Shown: positions 41,727 to 50,036, numbered from the stretch's first letter. The stretch is DNA of 64,000 nucleotides from an uncultured Eubacteriales bacterium (GCA_934456365.1 CAKSHC010000004.1:78258-142257); one strand, 5' to 3'. Translations and numbers: made by a program. Notes: a model not told the origin generated them from the letters alone.

Positions 41727-41755
41727 TTGACAAAAGGGGAGGAGGCTGGTATACT
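41727..41755 (+). promoter_or_regulatory. promoter of infC-rpmI-rplT
   Basis: TTGACA (41727-41732), 17-base spacer, TATACT (41750-41755); divergent from spoIIE. Confidence 0.85.
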
Positions 41756-41761
41756 AATGGG

Positions 41762-41870
41762 GCAATAAAGCAGAACATCCCGTTCTCACCGCCCGAGGGA
41801 GCCTTGTGCGGTCAATAGCAAGCCGGATCGCCGGTTTTTTGGTGCGGGATGGAATTCCGCGCTTTTTTCT
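41762..41870 (+). promoter_or_regulatory. L20 leader (ribosomal-protein autoregulatory RNA) with attenuator
   Basis: The leader contains CATCCCG-TTCTCACCGC ... GCGGTCAATA, closed by CGGGATG (41776-41782 with 41845-41851), which is the L20-leader pattern found ahead of infC in Firmicutes. The 3' part can refold into a terminator hairpin GCGGGA ... TTCCGC (41844-41860) followed by TTTTTT (41863-41868), mutually exclusive with the outer stem. L20 protein is expected to bind and promote termination. Confidence 0.75.
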
Positions 41871-41888
41871 ATTTGGGAGGTGTTATTC

Positions 41889-42407
41889 ATCAAGACGAAA
41901 GATCTGCCGATCAACGAAATGATTGCGGCAAAGGAGGTTCGCACCATTGGTGCGGACGGCGCTCAGCTGGGCATTCTTCCGACCCGTCAGGCCCTGGCGC
42001 TGGCCGAGGAGGCCGGGCTGGACCTTGTGATGATCGCCCCGCAGGCGGCTCCGCCTGTCTGCCGGATCATGGACTACGGCAAGTACCTTTTCGAGCAGCA
42101 GAAGAGAGATAAGGAGCAGCGCAAGAATCAGAAGACCGTTGAGGTCAAGGAGATTCAGCTGTCCTGCAAAATTGAAGACAACGACGTGAACACCAAAGCC
42201 ACGCATGCCCGGCGGTTTCTGACCGACGGGAACCGGGTGAAGGTGGTCGTCCGGTTCCGCGGCCGCGAGATGGCGCACACCGAGATCGGTGCGCAGCTTC
42301 TGGAGAAGTTTGCCGAGCGGCTGGCCGATGTCGGCGTCGTGGATAAGCCCGCCAAGCTTGAGGGACGCAATATGGTGATGTTCCTCGCGGCCAAGGCTGC
42401 CAAATAA
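41889..42407 (+). CDS. infC: translation initiation factor IF-3
   Basis: A 172-residue factor that keeps subunits apart and proofreads initiator tRNA. Signatures INEMIAAKEVRTIGADGAQL at the N terminus, VCRIMDYGKYLFEQQK at the domain junction and a C-terminal RFRGREMAHTE are diagnostic. The likely start is the rare codon ATC at 41889: GGGAGG (41875-41880) is 8 bases upstream, and homologues begin just before the INE motif. A GTG at 41880 overlaps that ribosome binding site. Rare start codons on infC are known to let IF-3 repress its own translation. Confidence 0.95.
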   Translation: MKTKDLPINEMIAAKEVRTIGADGAQLGILPTRQALALAEEAGLDLVMIAPQAAPPVCRIMDYGKYLFEQQKRDKEQRKNQKTVEVKEIQLSCKIEDNDVNTKATHARRFLTDGNRVKVVVRFRGREMAHTEIGAQLLEKFAERLADVGVVDKPAKLEGRNMVMFLAAKAAK

Positions 42408-42436
42408 GTACAATTGAAACGAGAGGAGTTTCTGAG

Positions 42437-42634
42437 ATGCCCAAGCTGAAGACGCACTCCGGTGCAAAAAAGAGATTCAACCTGACCAAAAACGGGAAGG
42501 TCAAGAGAGCCCATGCCTACAAGTCGCACATTCTGAACAAGAAGTCCACCAAGCGCAAAAGAGGCCTGCGCAAAGCCGCTTATGCCGATCGCACCAATAC
42601 CTACGCGATCAAGCGTCTGATCCCCTATAAATAA
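42437..42634 (+). CDS. rpmI: 50S ribosomal protein L35
   Basis: A 65-residue basic protein: MPKLKTHSGAKKRFNLTKNG, then SHILNKKSTKRKRGLRK. Standard middle gene of infC-rpmI-rplT, with GAGGAG ahead of the ATG. Confidence 0.98.
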   Translation: MPKLKTHSGAKKRFNLTKNGKVKRAHAYKSHILNKKSTKRKRGLRKAAYADRTNTYAIKRLIPYK

Positions 42635-42662
42635 TCAGAAAGATACGAAGGAGTTGTTATAA

Positions 42663-43031
42663 ATGGCAAGAGTGAAAGGCGCAATGGCCACCCGTAAGCG
42701 CAGAAATCGCATCATGAAGCAGGCCAAGGGCTTCTGGGGCGCAAAGAGCAAGCAGTTCCGCACCGCGAATATTGCCGTGATGCGTTCTATGGCGAACGCC
42801 TACATCGGCAGAAAGCATAAGAAGAGAGACTTCCGTCGCCTCTGGATCACCCGTATCAACGCGGCAGCCAAGCAGTGCGGCATGAATTATTCCACCCTGA
42901 TGCACGGGCTCAAGCTCGCCAAGATCGATCTGAACCGCAAGATGCTCGCCGAGATCGCCGTCAGCGATATGGCTGCTTTCAAGGCTCTGGCCGAGAAGGC
43001 TCAGAAGGCCATCGACAAGGCCTCGAAATAA
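42663..43031 (+). CDS. rplT: 50S ribosomal protein L20
   Basis: A 122-residue ribosomal protein (MARVKGAMATRKRRNRIMKQ start, GRKHKKRDFRRLWI, SDMAAFKAL end). It assembles early on 23S rRNA and, in Firmicutes, represses its own operon by binding the leader that precedes infC here. Confidence 0.98.
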   Translation: MARVKGAMATRKRRNRIMKQAKGFWGAKSKQFRTANIAVMRSMANAYIGRKHKKRDFRRLWITRINAAAKQCGMNYSTLMHGLKLAKIDLNRKMLAEIAVSDMAAFKALAEKAQKAIDKASK

Positions 43032-43097
43032 GCGAAAAGCCGCTTCGAAAGAAGCGACCGTTTGGGGAAATCCGGATTCGGATCAAGGGAAATGAGG

Positions 43098-43132
43098 AAG
43101 GCGCGGCAGGCTTGCCGCGCCTTCTCTTTTTT
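43098..43132 (+). terminator. terminator of infC-rpmI-rplT
   Basis: 11-bp stem AAGGCGCGGCA / TGCCGCGCCTT with loop GGCT, then CTCTTTTTT. Confidence 0.9.
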
Positions 43133-43143
43133 GCCTGTTTGGC

Positions 43144-43683
43144 TTATGCTTCCACCACTCCGCCGAGCAGCTGCGAGAGCATGGCGCAAAGGTGCATGTC
43201 CTCGGAGGAGCAGGGGGAATCGCCGTCGGAGAGCAGGACCACGGCCCCCACGCAGTCGCTGCCCGAAACGATGGGCTCGGCGGCGGTGATGGCTGTGCTT
43301 CGGTCTCCGGTTAAGGGTACGCGCGCCTTTTCGCCGGAGCGATGGGCGTAGCGCGTGCGGCGCTGCATGAGGTCGCTGAGGGCGTCGGAAACGCTTTTGT
43401 CGGCGTATTCCCGCTTCGGCAGGCCGCAGACGGCCAGGACCGTGTCCCGGTCGCAGATGCCGGCAGCCTTTCCGGTGGCCTTGGAAAGCGCGTCGGCATA
43501 GATCTGCATGGCGCGGCCGCTGCCCTCCATGACCGAATATTTTTTGAAGATGACCTCCCCCTCGGAGTTGGTGAAAATCTCCAGAGGGTCGCCCTCGCGG
43601 ATGCGCATGGTGCGGCGAATTTCCTTGGGGATGACGACCCGCCCCAGGTCGTCGATCCTCCTGACGATACCGGTTGCTTTCAT
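43144..43683 (-). CDS. spoVT: stage V sporulation protein T (AbrB-family regulator)
   Basis: A 179-residue DNA-binding protein. The N-terminal AbrB domain (MKATGIVRRIDDLGRVVIPK, EIRRTMRIREGDPLEIFTNS) is followed by a C-terminal GAF-like domain (about 60-178), which is the SpoVT layout. In Bacillus it tunes sigma-G genes in the forespore. Monocistronic, converging on rplT. Confidence 0.93.
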   Translation of the reverse strand: MKATGIVRRIDDLGRVVIPKEIRRTMRIREGDPLEIFTNSEGEVIFKKYSVMEGSGRAMQIYADALSKATGKAAGICDRDTVLAVCGLPKREYADKSVSDALSDLMQRRTRYAHRSGEKARVPLTGDRSTAITAAEPIVSGSDCVGAVVLLSDGDSPCSSEDMHLCAMLSQLLGGVVEA

Positions 43684-43717
43684 TTATTTCAAATCCCTTC
43701 GCTTGATTTTGCACCGT

Positions 43718-43747
43718 TAGTATTTGACGATCTGCAAAATTTATGTA
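43718..43747 (-). promoter_or_regulatory. possible sigma-G-type promoter of spoVT
   Basis: Minus strand TACATA (43742-43747), 17-base spacer, AATACTA (43718-43724), close to the sigma-G pattern (CATA / CATACTA). spoVT is a sigma-G gene in Bacillus. Tentative. Confidence 0.35.
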
Positions 43748-43795
43748 AGCGAACCGAAATTTCCCGGTTTGGTCGTTTTTCATAAAAATGCGCGT

Positions 43796-43850
43796 TTTAC
43801 CTCCTTTTTACAAAAGGAGGATGGTGAAATTGATACGGGCGCGGTATAAT
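43796..43850 (+). promoter_or_regulatory. Pho-box-like promoter of the two-component operon
   Basis: Tandem TTTACC (43796-43801), TCCTT, TTTACA (43807-43812), then 32 bases, then TATAAT (43845-43850). No good -35 is present, as expected for an activator-dependent promoter. The same arrangement precedes the phosphate transporter. Confidence 0.6.
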
Positions 43851-43876
43851 AAAGCCAAAAGAAGGAGGGGAATGCG

Positions 43877-44551
43877 ATGATCTACTGCTTGGAAGACGAC
43901 GACAGCATTCGCGAGCTGATTCTTTACACGCTTAATCTCTCCGGGCTGCCGGCCCGGGGTTTTTCCGCACCGTCGCTTTTCTGGAAGGCCCTGCGCGAGG
44001 AGCTGCCCGAGCTGGTGCTTTTGGACATCATGCTTCCCGAGGAGGACGGGCTTTCCATCCTGAAAAAGCTGCGGGCCAATCCGGCCACCGCTTCTCTTCC
44101 GATTCTGATGACGACCGCCAAGGGCGCCGAATACGACAAGGTGGTTGGCCTGGATCTGGGGGCCGACGATTATCTGGCCAAGCCCTTTGGTATGATGGAG
44201 CTGGTATCGCGCATCAAGGCTCTTTTGCGCCGGACGCAGCGCAGCGCGCCGCCGGCTCGGCTTTGCTGCGGGGTGCTGGTGCTCGATCCGGATGAGCACA
44301 GCGTTTTGCTTTCCGGGGTGCCTTTGGAGCTGACGCTCAAGGAATATGAACTGCTGCATTTTCTGATGAAAAACCCGGGCCGCGCCTTTTCCCGCGAGCA
44401 GCTTCTGCTCGCCGTTTGGGACAGCTCCTACGCCGGGGAGACCCGCACGGTCGACGTTCACATCGCCACGCTTCGCCAGAAGCTGGGCGAGGAAGGCCGC
44501 CGCATTGCCACGGTGCGCGGGGTTGGCTATAAATGGGAGGCAAAGGAATGA
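43877..44551 (+). CDS. OmpR/PhoB-family response regulator
   Basis: A 224-residue regulator: receiver domain (1-115) with phospho-acceptor Asp50 in LVLLDIMLP, Thr in LMTTAKG and Lys in YLAKPFG, then a winged-helix DNA-binding domain (about 130-222, LTLKEYELLHFLMKNPGRAF, RTVDVHIATLRQKLG). It overlaps the kinase gene by four bases (ATGA). A tandem box matching PhoP/PhoB direct repeats in front of it and in front of the Na/phosphate cotransporter supports a PhoB/PhoP-like role in phosphate starvation. Confidence 0.9.
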   Translation: MIYCLEDDDSIRELILYTLNLSGLPARGFSAPSLFWKALREELPELVLLDIMLPEEDGLSILKKLRANPATASLPILMTTAKGAEYDKVVGLDLGADDYLAKPFGMMELVSRIKALLRRTQRSAPPARLCCGVLVLDPDEHSVLLSGVPLELTLKEYELLHFLMKNPGRAFSREQLLLAVWDSSYAGETRTVDVHIATLRQKLGEEGRRIATVRGVGYKWEAKE

Positions 44552-46212
44552 CCAAGCGAATTTTCCGATCCATCGGCCTGGTGGCCGTTGCGGTGTTTGC
44601 CGCTTCTTTGATCTTGATTTTAGGAGCTTTATACGAGTATTTCTCGGCCGGGCAGATGCAGCGGCTTGCCACCGAAACGGCGCTGGCCGCCCGCGCGGTG
44701 GAAACGGAGGGGCGCAGCTACCTGGAGGGTGTGAAGGACACCGATTGCCGCCTGACCTGGATCGCGGCCGACGGGTCTGTTTTGTTTGATAACCGCGCCG
44801 ACGAGGCCGCGATGGAAAACCATCTGGAGCGTGAGGAGATTCGCCAGGCTCTGGAAACGGGCGAAGGGCAGAGCCAGCGCCTGTCGTCTACCCTGATGGA
44901 GCAGCAGCTCTACTGCGCCCGCCGCCTGTCGGACGGGACGGTGCTGCGGCTTTCGGCCAATCATCTTTCCTGGTGGTCGCTTCTGGTGGCTATGGCGCAG
45001 CCGATCTGCATTGTGGCTGTTTTGGCGATCGTGCTTTCGCTGCTTTTGGCTTCGCGTCTGAGCCACCGCATTGTGGCGCCGCTCAACGAGCTGGATCTGG
45101 ACGATCCCGACCGCACGCCGCCTTATGAGGAGCTGCGCCCGCTGATGGCGCGCCTGAGCGCGCAGCAGAACCAGCTCAAGAGCCAGGAAGCGCTTTTGGA
45201 GCATCGGAAAAACGAATTTGAAACGGCGGTCAGCCACCTTTCGGAAGGGCTGATCCTGCTGGGGGAAACCGGCACGGTGCTGAGCATCAACCCGGCGGCG
45301 GCCCGGATTCTGGGGGTGACCCGCGCCTGCGAGGGCAAGGATCTTCTTCTTTTCTGCAACACGCCGGATCTGCGCGATCTTCTCCACAGCGCCATGGCCG
45401 GGAGGCACACCGAGCGGGTGATGACGGTGCGCGATCGTTCGTATCAGATCAACGCCAGCCCCGTTTTCACCAACGGGAAGGTTTCCGGTCTTTCGCTGAT
45501 GATCTTCGACATCACCGAGCGCGAGAAAAACGAGATCACCCGCCGGGAATTTTCGGCCAATGTGTCTCACGAGCTCAAGACGCCGCTTCAGAGCATTTCC
45601 GGCTGCGCCGAGCTTTTGGCGGGCGGCATGGTGGAGCCGCAGGATGTGCCGCGCTTTGCCGGGCGCATTTACGATGAATCGCATCGTCTGATGAACCTGA
45701 TCGAGGATATCATCCGGCTTTCCCATCTGGATGAGGGAAGCTCCGATCCCTTTGAAAAAACCGATCTGTTTGAGCTTGCTTCCCGGACGGTGCAGGAGCT
45801 GACTCCCCAGGCCGAGAAGGCAGGGGTAACGCTTTCTCTCAAGGGCGAGCAGAGCCCGATGAACGGAGTACCGCGGCTTTTGTCGGGAATTGTGTATAAT
45901 CTTGTCGAAAATGCCATTAAGTATAATAAACCGGAGGGATCTGTGACCGTTTCGGTGGTTCCGGAAGGACAATCGGTGGTGCTGCGGGTTGCGGACACCG
46001 GTGTGGGGATCCCGCCGGAGGACCGGGACCGGATCTTCGAGCGGTTTTACCGGGTGGATAAATCGCGCTCCAAGGAGGTCGGCGGCACCGGGCTGGGGCT
46101 TTCGATCGTCAAGCATGCCGCCGCCATTCACCGGGCAGGCATCCGGGTGGAGAGCACGCCGGGCGTGGGCAGCGTTTTTACCGTGACCTTTCCGCGGGAG
46201 GTGCAGGAATGA
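44548..46212 (+). CDS. PhoR-like sensor histidine kinase
   Basis: A 554-residue membrane kinase: helix 1 at about 7-31, an extracellular sensor of about 115 residues, helix 2 at about 147-172, a PAS domain at about 225-320 (SEGLILLGETGTVLSINPAA), phospho-acceptor His341 in NVSHELKTPLQ, and an ATPase domain with NLVENAIKYN, DTGVGIP and GGTGLGLSIVKH. The TM-sensor-TM-PAS-kinase order is that of Gram-positive PhoR. Overlaps with the genes on both sides (ATGA) imply strict co-translation. Confidence 0.92.
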   Translation: MTKRIFRSIGLVAVAVFAASLILILGALYEYFSAGQMQRLATETALAARAVETEGRSYLEGVKDTDCRLTWIAADGSVLFDNRADEAAMENHLEREEIRQALETGEGQSQRLSSTLMEQQLYCARRLSDGTVLRLSANHLSWWSLLVAMAQPICIVAVLAIVLSLLLASRLSHRIVAPLNELDLDDPDRTPPYEELRPLMARLSAQQNQLKSQEALLEHRKNEFETAVSHLSEGLILLGETGTVLSINPAAARILGVTRACEGKDLLLFCNTPDLRDLLHSAMAGRHTERVMTVRDRSYQINASPVFTNGKVSGLSLMIFDITEREKNEITRREFSANVSHELKTPLQSISGCAELLAGGMVEPQDVPRFAGRIYDESHRLMNLIEDIIRLSHLDEGSSDPFEKTDLFELASRTVQELTPQAEKAGVTLSLKGEQSPMNGVPRLLSGIVYNLVENAIKYNKPEGSVTVSVVPEGQSVVLRVADTGVGIPPEDRDRIFERFYRVDKSRSKEVGGTGLGLSIVKHAAAIHRAGIRVESTPGVGSVFTVTFPREVQE

Positions 46213-46865
46213 CCTTTGAGGAGATCCGCAAGGATCCTGTGATCCGGGCTTATATCGCGGGGGCCGACGAGGCGCTGGCCGCCATCGGCTACACCGACCA
46301 CGGCTTCGGGCATGTTTTGGCGGTGGCCGAAAAGGCGGGGCATATTTTAGAGGTTCTGGGCTACCCCGAGCGCACGGTGGAGCTGGCCAAGATCGCCGGG
46401 TATCTGCACGACATCGGCAACCTCGTCAACCGGGTGGACCACAGCCAAAGCGGTGCGCTGATCGCTTTCCGGCTGCTTGACCAGCGGGGCTATCCGCCGG
46501 GAGAGATCGCTTTGGTGACCTCGGCCATCGGCAACCACGACGAAGGCACGGGGCTGCCGGTCAGCCCGATCGCGGCCGCGCTTTTTCTGGCCGATAAATC
46601 GGATGTGCGCCGGTCGCGCGTGCGCAACCGGGATGAATCGACCTACGACATCCACGACCGCGTCAACGCCTCGGTCACGGCGGCCCGGCTGACGGTGGAG
46701 AAGGAAAAGGAAACCGTGACCCTGCGCCTGCGCATCGACACGACGCGCAGCTCGGTGATGGATTATTTTGAGATTTTCCTGGAGCGCATGATTTTGTGCC
46801 GCAAGGCGGCGGAAAAGCTGGGGCTGCGCTTCCGGCTCTGCATCAACGGGCAGCAGCTGATCTGA
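46209..46865 (+). CDS. HD-domain phosphohydrolase
   Basis: A 218-residue soluble protein with an HD metal-dependent phosphohydrolase domain: the metal ligands are likely the His in TDHGFGH, the HD pair in AGYLHDIGN and a later Asp in FLADKSDV, with NHDEG between. HD enzymes usually cleave nucleotides or cyclic nucleotides; the substrate here is unknown. Translational coupling to the kinase (4-base overlap) is unusual and suggests a working link to phosphate signalling or salvage. No terminator is evident before the next promoter. Confidence 0.8.
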   Translation: MTFEEIRKDPVIRAYIAGADEALAAIGYTDHGFGHVLAVAEKAGHILEVLGYPERTVELAKIAGYLHDIGNLVNRVDHSQSGALIAFRLLDQRGYPPGEIALVTSAIGNHDEGTGLPVSPIAAALFLADKSDVRRSRVRNRDESTYDIHDRVNASVTAARLTVEKEKETVTLRLRIDTTRSSVMDYFEIFLERMILCRKAAEKLGLRFRLCINGQQLI

Positions 46866-46866
46866 C

Positions 46867-46921
46867 TTTACGGGGATTTTACAAAAAGCCCCTAACCGAT
46901 TTGATCTTTCTTCTTTATACT
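46867..46921 (+). promoter_or_regulatory. Pho-box-like promoter of the Na/phosphate cotransporter
   Basis: Tandem TTTACG (46867-46872), GGGAT, TTTACA (46878-46883), then 32 bases, then TATACT (46916-46921). Geometry is identical to the promoter at 43796-43850. Confidence 0.6.
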
Positions 46922-46946
46922 GAAAGGAGAAAAAGGAGGATCGGTT

Positions 46947-48692
46947 ATGGATTTGTTTCAGGGGCTCAGCCTGGTTGGCGGGCTTTGTTTGTTTCTTTTC
47001 GGCATGACGGTGATGGGGCAGGCGCTGGAGCGCCGCGCCGGCAACCAGCTGAAAAGCGTGCTTGCGCGCATGACGACGGGGCGCGTGGCCGGTTTTCTGA
47101 CCGGGCTGGGCGTGACCTCGGTGATTCAGAGCTCCTCGGCGACGACGGTGATGGTCGTCGGCTTTGTCAACGCCGGGCTGATGACGCTGCGGCAGGCCAT
47201 CAATGTGATCATGGGGGCCAATGTGGGCACGACGGTGACGGCCTGGATCCTGTCGCTCGGAGGCATTCAGAGCGACAATTTTTGGGTGCGCCTTTGCAAG
47301 CCCTCTGCTTTTACGCCGATCCTGGCTTTGATCGGCGTTGTTTTTCTGCTCTTTTCCAAAAAGAGCGAGAAGAAGGATACCGGAACCGTCCTCCTGGGCT
47401 TTGCCACGCTGATTTTCGGCATGGACGCCATGACGGCCGCTGTGAGCGGTTTGGCGAATGTGCCGGCCTTTCAGCAGCTTTTCCTGCTCTTCCAGAATCC
47501 GCTCCTCGGCATGGCGGTCGGCGCGGTTCTGACCGGGATCATTCAGTCGAGCTCGGCTTCGGTCGGCATTCTGCAGGCGCTTTCGGCCACGGGGCAGGTG
47601 ACCTATGGAGCGGCCATCCCGATCATCATGGGGCAGAACATCGGCACCTGTGTGACCGCTTTGATCTCCTCGATCGGCGCCAATAAAAATGCCAAGCGCG
47701 CCGCGCTGGTGCATCTTTCCTTTAATGTGATCGGAACGGCGGTTCTGCTCTCGGTTTACGCGCTGGTGCGCGCGATCTGGGCGCCGGCGATTTTGCAGGA
47801 GAGCATCGGCTTTATGGGGATCGCGGTGGTGCATTCGCTGTTCAATGTTCTTTGTGTGGTTCTGATGATGCCGATGTCGGGGCTTTTGGAGAAGCTGGTT
47901 TGCCTGCTGATTCCCGACGACGGAGTGCCGGAGGAGAAGCGGCGCCTGGACGAGCGCTTGCTCGCCACCCCCGCTCTGGCGCTGGAGCAGTGCCGCATCA
48001 GCGCCGATGAAATGGCGCAGCGGGCTGTGCGCGCGGCGGAAAATGCGCTTTCGGCCATCACAGCTCTTACCCCCGCGCGGGAGAAAGCTATCCGCGACGA
48101 CGAAACAGCCTGCGACCGCTACGAGGATGCCATCGGCAGCTACCTGATCCGGGTGGGTGCACAGACTTTAGAGGAGGCCGACAGCGAGCAGGCCACGGCT
48201 CTTCTGAAGATCATCGGCGATTTTGAGCGCATTTCCGACCATGCCGTCAACATCCTCGAATCCTCGCAGGAGCTGCGCCGCCGGCAGATCACCCTCACCC
48301 AGGCCGCTCTCGACGATCTGGATATCATGACGGCTGCCCTTCGGGAAATCCTCAGCCTTTCCTATGAGGCCTTCCAAAAGCAGGACGAAAGGCTTGCCGA
48401 GCAGGTGGAGCCGCTTGAGCAGGTCATCGATTCGCTGAAAGAGCAGATGCGAACCCGCCATATCCTGCGGCTTCAGGGCGGCAACTGCACGCCCGAGGCG
48501 GATTTCGTGTGGTCCGATCTGCTGACCAATCTCGAGCGTCTTTCCGACCACTGCTCCAACATCGCGGGCTGCGTGATCGACGCGGCGCACCACACTCTCC
48601 ATATCCACTCCACCCTCCGGGAGGCTCGGCAGGAGAGCGAAACCTTCCGCCGGCTCTATGCTTCCTATGCTGAGAAATACGCACTGGCTTAA
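46947..48692 (+). CDS. Na/phosphate cotransporter family protein with PhoU-like domain
   Basis: A 581-residue protein. The membrane part (about 1-310) has the duplicated NptA/PiT2-like motif: GVTSVIQSSSATTVMVVGFV and GIIQSSSASVGILQALS, with QSSSA repeated as in NaPi-II carriers. The C-terminal 230 residues form a PhoU-like helical domain (IIGDFERISDHAVNILE and LERLSDHCSNIA). It imports phosphate with sodium; the PhoU domain likely adjusts activity. Its promoter shares a box with the upstream two-component operon. Confidence 0.92.
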   Translation: MDLFQGLSLVGGLCLFLFGMTVMGQALERRAGNQLKSVLARMTTGRVAGFLTGLGVTSVIQSSSATTVMVVGFVNAGLMTLRQAINVIMGANVGTTVTAWILSLGGIQSDNFWVRLCKPSAFTPILALIGVVFLLFSKKSEKKDTGTVLLGFATLIFGMDAMTAAVSGLANVPAFQQLFLLFQNPLLGMAVGAVLTGIIQSSSASVGILQALSATGQVTYGAAIPIIMGQNIGTCVTALISSIGANKNAKRAALVHLSFNVIGTAVLLSVYALVRAIWAPAILQESIGFMGIAVVHSLFNVLCVVLMMPMSGLLEKLVCLLIPDDGVPEEKRRLDERLLATPALALEQCRISADEMAQRAVRAAENALSAITALTPAREKAIRDDETACDRYEDAIGSYLIRVGAQTLEEADSEQATALLKIIGDFERISDHAVNILESSQELRRRQITLTQAALDDLDIMTAALREILSLSYEAFQKQDERLAEQVEPLEQVIDSLKEQMRTRHILRLQGGNCTPEADFVWSDLLTNLERLSDHCSNIAGCVIDAAHHTLHIHSTLREARQESETFRRLYASYAEKYALA

Positions 48693-48704
48693 ATTTTGCA
48701 AAAG

Positions 48705-48730
48705 AAAAAGCCCCCGATCGGGGGCTTTTT
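48705..48730. terminator. bidirectional terminator between cotransporter and serpin genes
   Basis: AAAAAGCCCCC-GATC-GGGGGCTTTTT; symmetrical A and T runs serve both strands. Confidence 0.9.
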
Positions 48731-48739
48731 CTTATTTGC

Positions 48740-49954
48740 TCAGTTTGGCTGGACGAGCGTGCCGAGGAAGATGGGGATGCCCGCTTCGCGGTCGATCACC
48801 GCATAGAAAAACGGACGGTCGAAGGTCAGCTCACGGGGGTGTTCCAGAGAGGCTTTTGCCAGCATGGTGACGGCAGTCGCCGCGCCGCCGCGGGTTCCTT
48901 TTTCGTCCACCTCCAGGCGCACCTCATGCAAAACCCGGCCGATGGCAAGGTTTCGCCCGTTGTAGGTTCCCATGGCTGAGAAATCGGCCCGATCCGGATC
49001 GAAGACCAAAGAGGCGCCCATTGCCTTCAGAGAATCGGAAAGATCCACCGAGCCGCTGGCCGAGAACTTGGGCAGGCGGACCGACAGGCTTTCGGATTTT
49101 GTCTGCAAAAGCTCGGGAAACCCGTTGCCCGCAAGCGAGGCGATCAGCTCATTCAGGCTCACGCCCTCTTTGGGCAAAACGGCCGCAAAGGCGTAGCGCC
49201 CGTCCTGATAGGGCTTGAGGAAGCCCTCGCCCAGGGCGGTTTCAAGCAGGATGGATTCGCTGGATCTCATCATCTTCACGCTCATTTCACCGCTGGGAGC
49301 ATAAAAAACTCCCTGCGAAACGTCGTCGCGCGTATAGGGGGATTTCCACTCGGCATCAAACGCGAGGGCCGAGCAGAGGAAGAGCATATCATTTTCGCGG
49401 ATCTCGTTGATGAGCCGATCGATCCGGCCGGCGGTTTGATTTTTCACCCAGCGGTTGATGGCTCGCTCGGCGCCGGGGGCGAAGTCGGAGGCGAAAACCT
49501 GGGCCTGATAATCCTTCCGGCAAAGCTCCAGAAAGTCCGGGCGGACGGAGAGGCGTTCGTCGTCGCGCAGCCAGACGGAGCAGGCCGTTTTCAGCGAGGA
49601 GCCTTTATCCAGCGCAAGATAGGCGCCGAGCTCACGCCGCCAGGCCTCCTCGTCCTGCCCCAGGAGAGCCGTGAGGACGGCGCGGGTATCGGCCTGCGAG
49701 CCGGAATAGGCCATGGAGAGGGCGTGCGCCACCGAAAAGGGGGAGAGAAGCGAGTTTTCCTGCTCTTGCCGGATCTCGGCGAAAAGCCGCAGGGAAAAAT
49801 CCGTCAAGGGCGAGCGCAGCGCACCCAGGTCCTTCGAAACCGGCGACGGTCCGGAGGGTGCGGCAGCTGTCAGCTCGCGGGCATGAGAGGCTGCGCACCC
49901 CGGCAAGCCAAAAAGCAGCATCGGCAGGAGGGCGAGAGCCAACCATCGTTTCAT
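48740..49954 (-). CDS. serpin-family protease inhibitor, surface lipoprotein
   Basis: A 404-residue serpin. The signal peptide ends in a lipobox (GLPGC), so the protein should be anchored outside the membrane. The fold is supported by NSLLSPFSVAHALSMAYSGS, LFLCSALAFDAEWKSPY and the C-terminal RPFFYAVIDREAGIPIFLG. The reactive loop runs VDEKGTRGGAATAVTML-AKASLE; counting from the hinge Glu puts P1 at Lys367, which predicts inhibition of trypsin-like proteases. The hinge is rich in small residues, as in inhibitory serpins. Gut bacteria use serpins against host or rival proteases. Own promoter. Confidence 0.92.
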   Translation of the reverse strand: MKRWLALALLPMLLFGLPGCAASHARELTAAAPSGPSPVSKDLGALRSPLTDFSLRLFAEIRQEQENSLLSPFSVAHALSMAYSGSQADTRAVLTALLGQDEEAWRRELGAYLALDKGSSLKTACSVWLRDDERLSVRPDFLELCRKDYQAQVFASDFAPGAERAINRWVKNQTAGRIDRLINEIRENDMLFLCSALAFDAEWKSPYTRDDVSQGVFYAPSGEMSVKMMRSSESILLETALGEGFLKPYQDGRYAFAAVLPKEGVSLNELIASLAGNGFPELLQTKSESLSVRLPKFSASGSVDLSDSLKAMGASLVFDPDRADFSAMGTYNGRNLAIGRVLHEVRLEVDEKGTRGGAATAVTMLAKASLEHPRELTFDRPFFYAVIDREAGIPIFLGTLVQPN

Positions 49955-49975
49955 GAAAAAACCTCCTTTTTTTTC

Positions 49976-50004
49976 AGTATAACATTGTAAATCGTAACCG
50001 TCAA
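49976..50004 (-). promoter_or_regulatory. promoter of the serpin gene
   Basis: Minus strand TTGACG (49999-50004), 17-base spacer, TATACT (49976-49981). Confidence 0.75.
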
Positions 50005-50036
50005 GATTTCAAATGGAATCAAATCGGGTAAAGACC

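Noticed and set aside
39451..41730. A 759-residue open frame opposite spoIIE
   Set aside because: It mirrors the GC-rich SpoIIE frame, has low-complexity Gly/Ala/Glu composition and no recognisable domain; SpoIIE itself has clear motifs, promoter and start.
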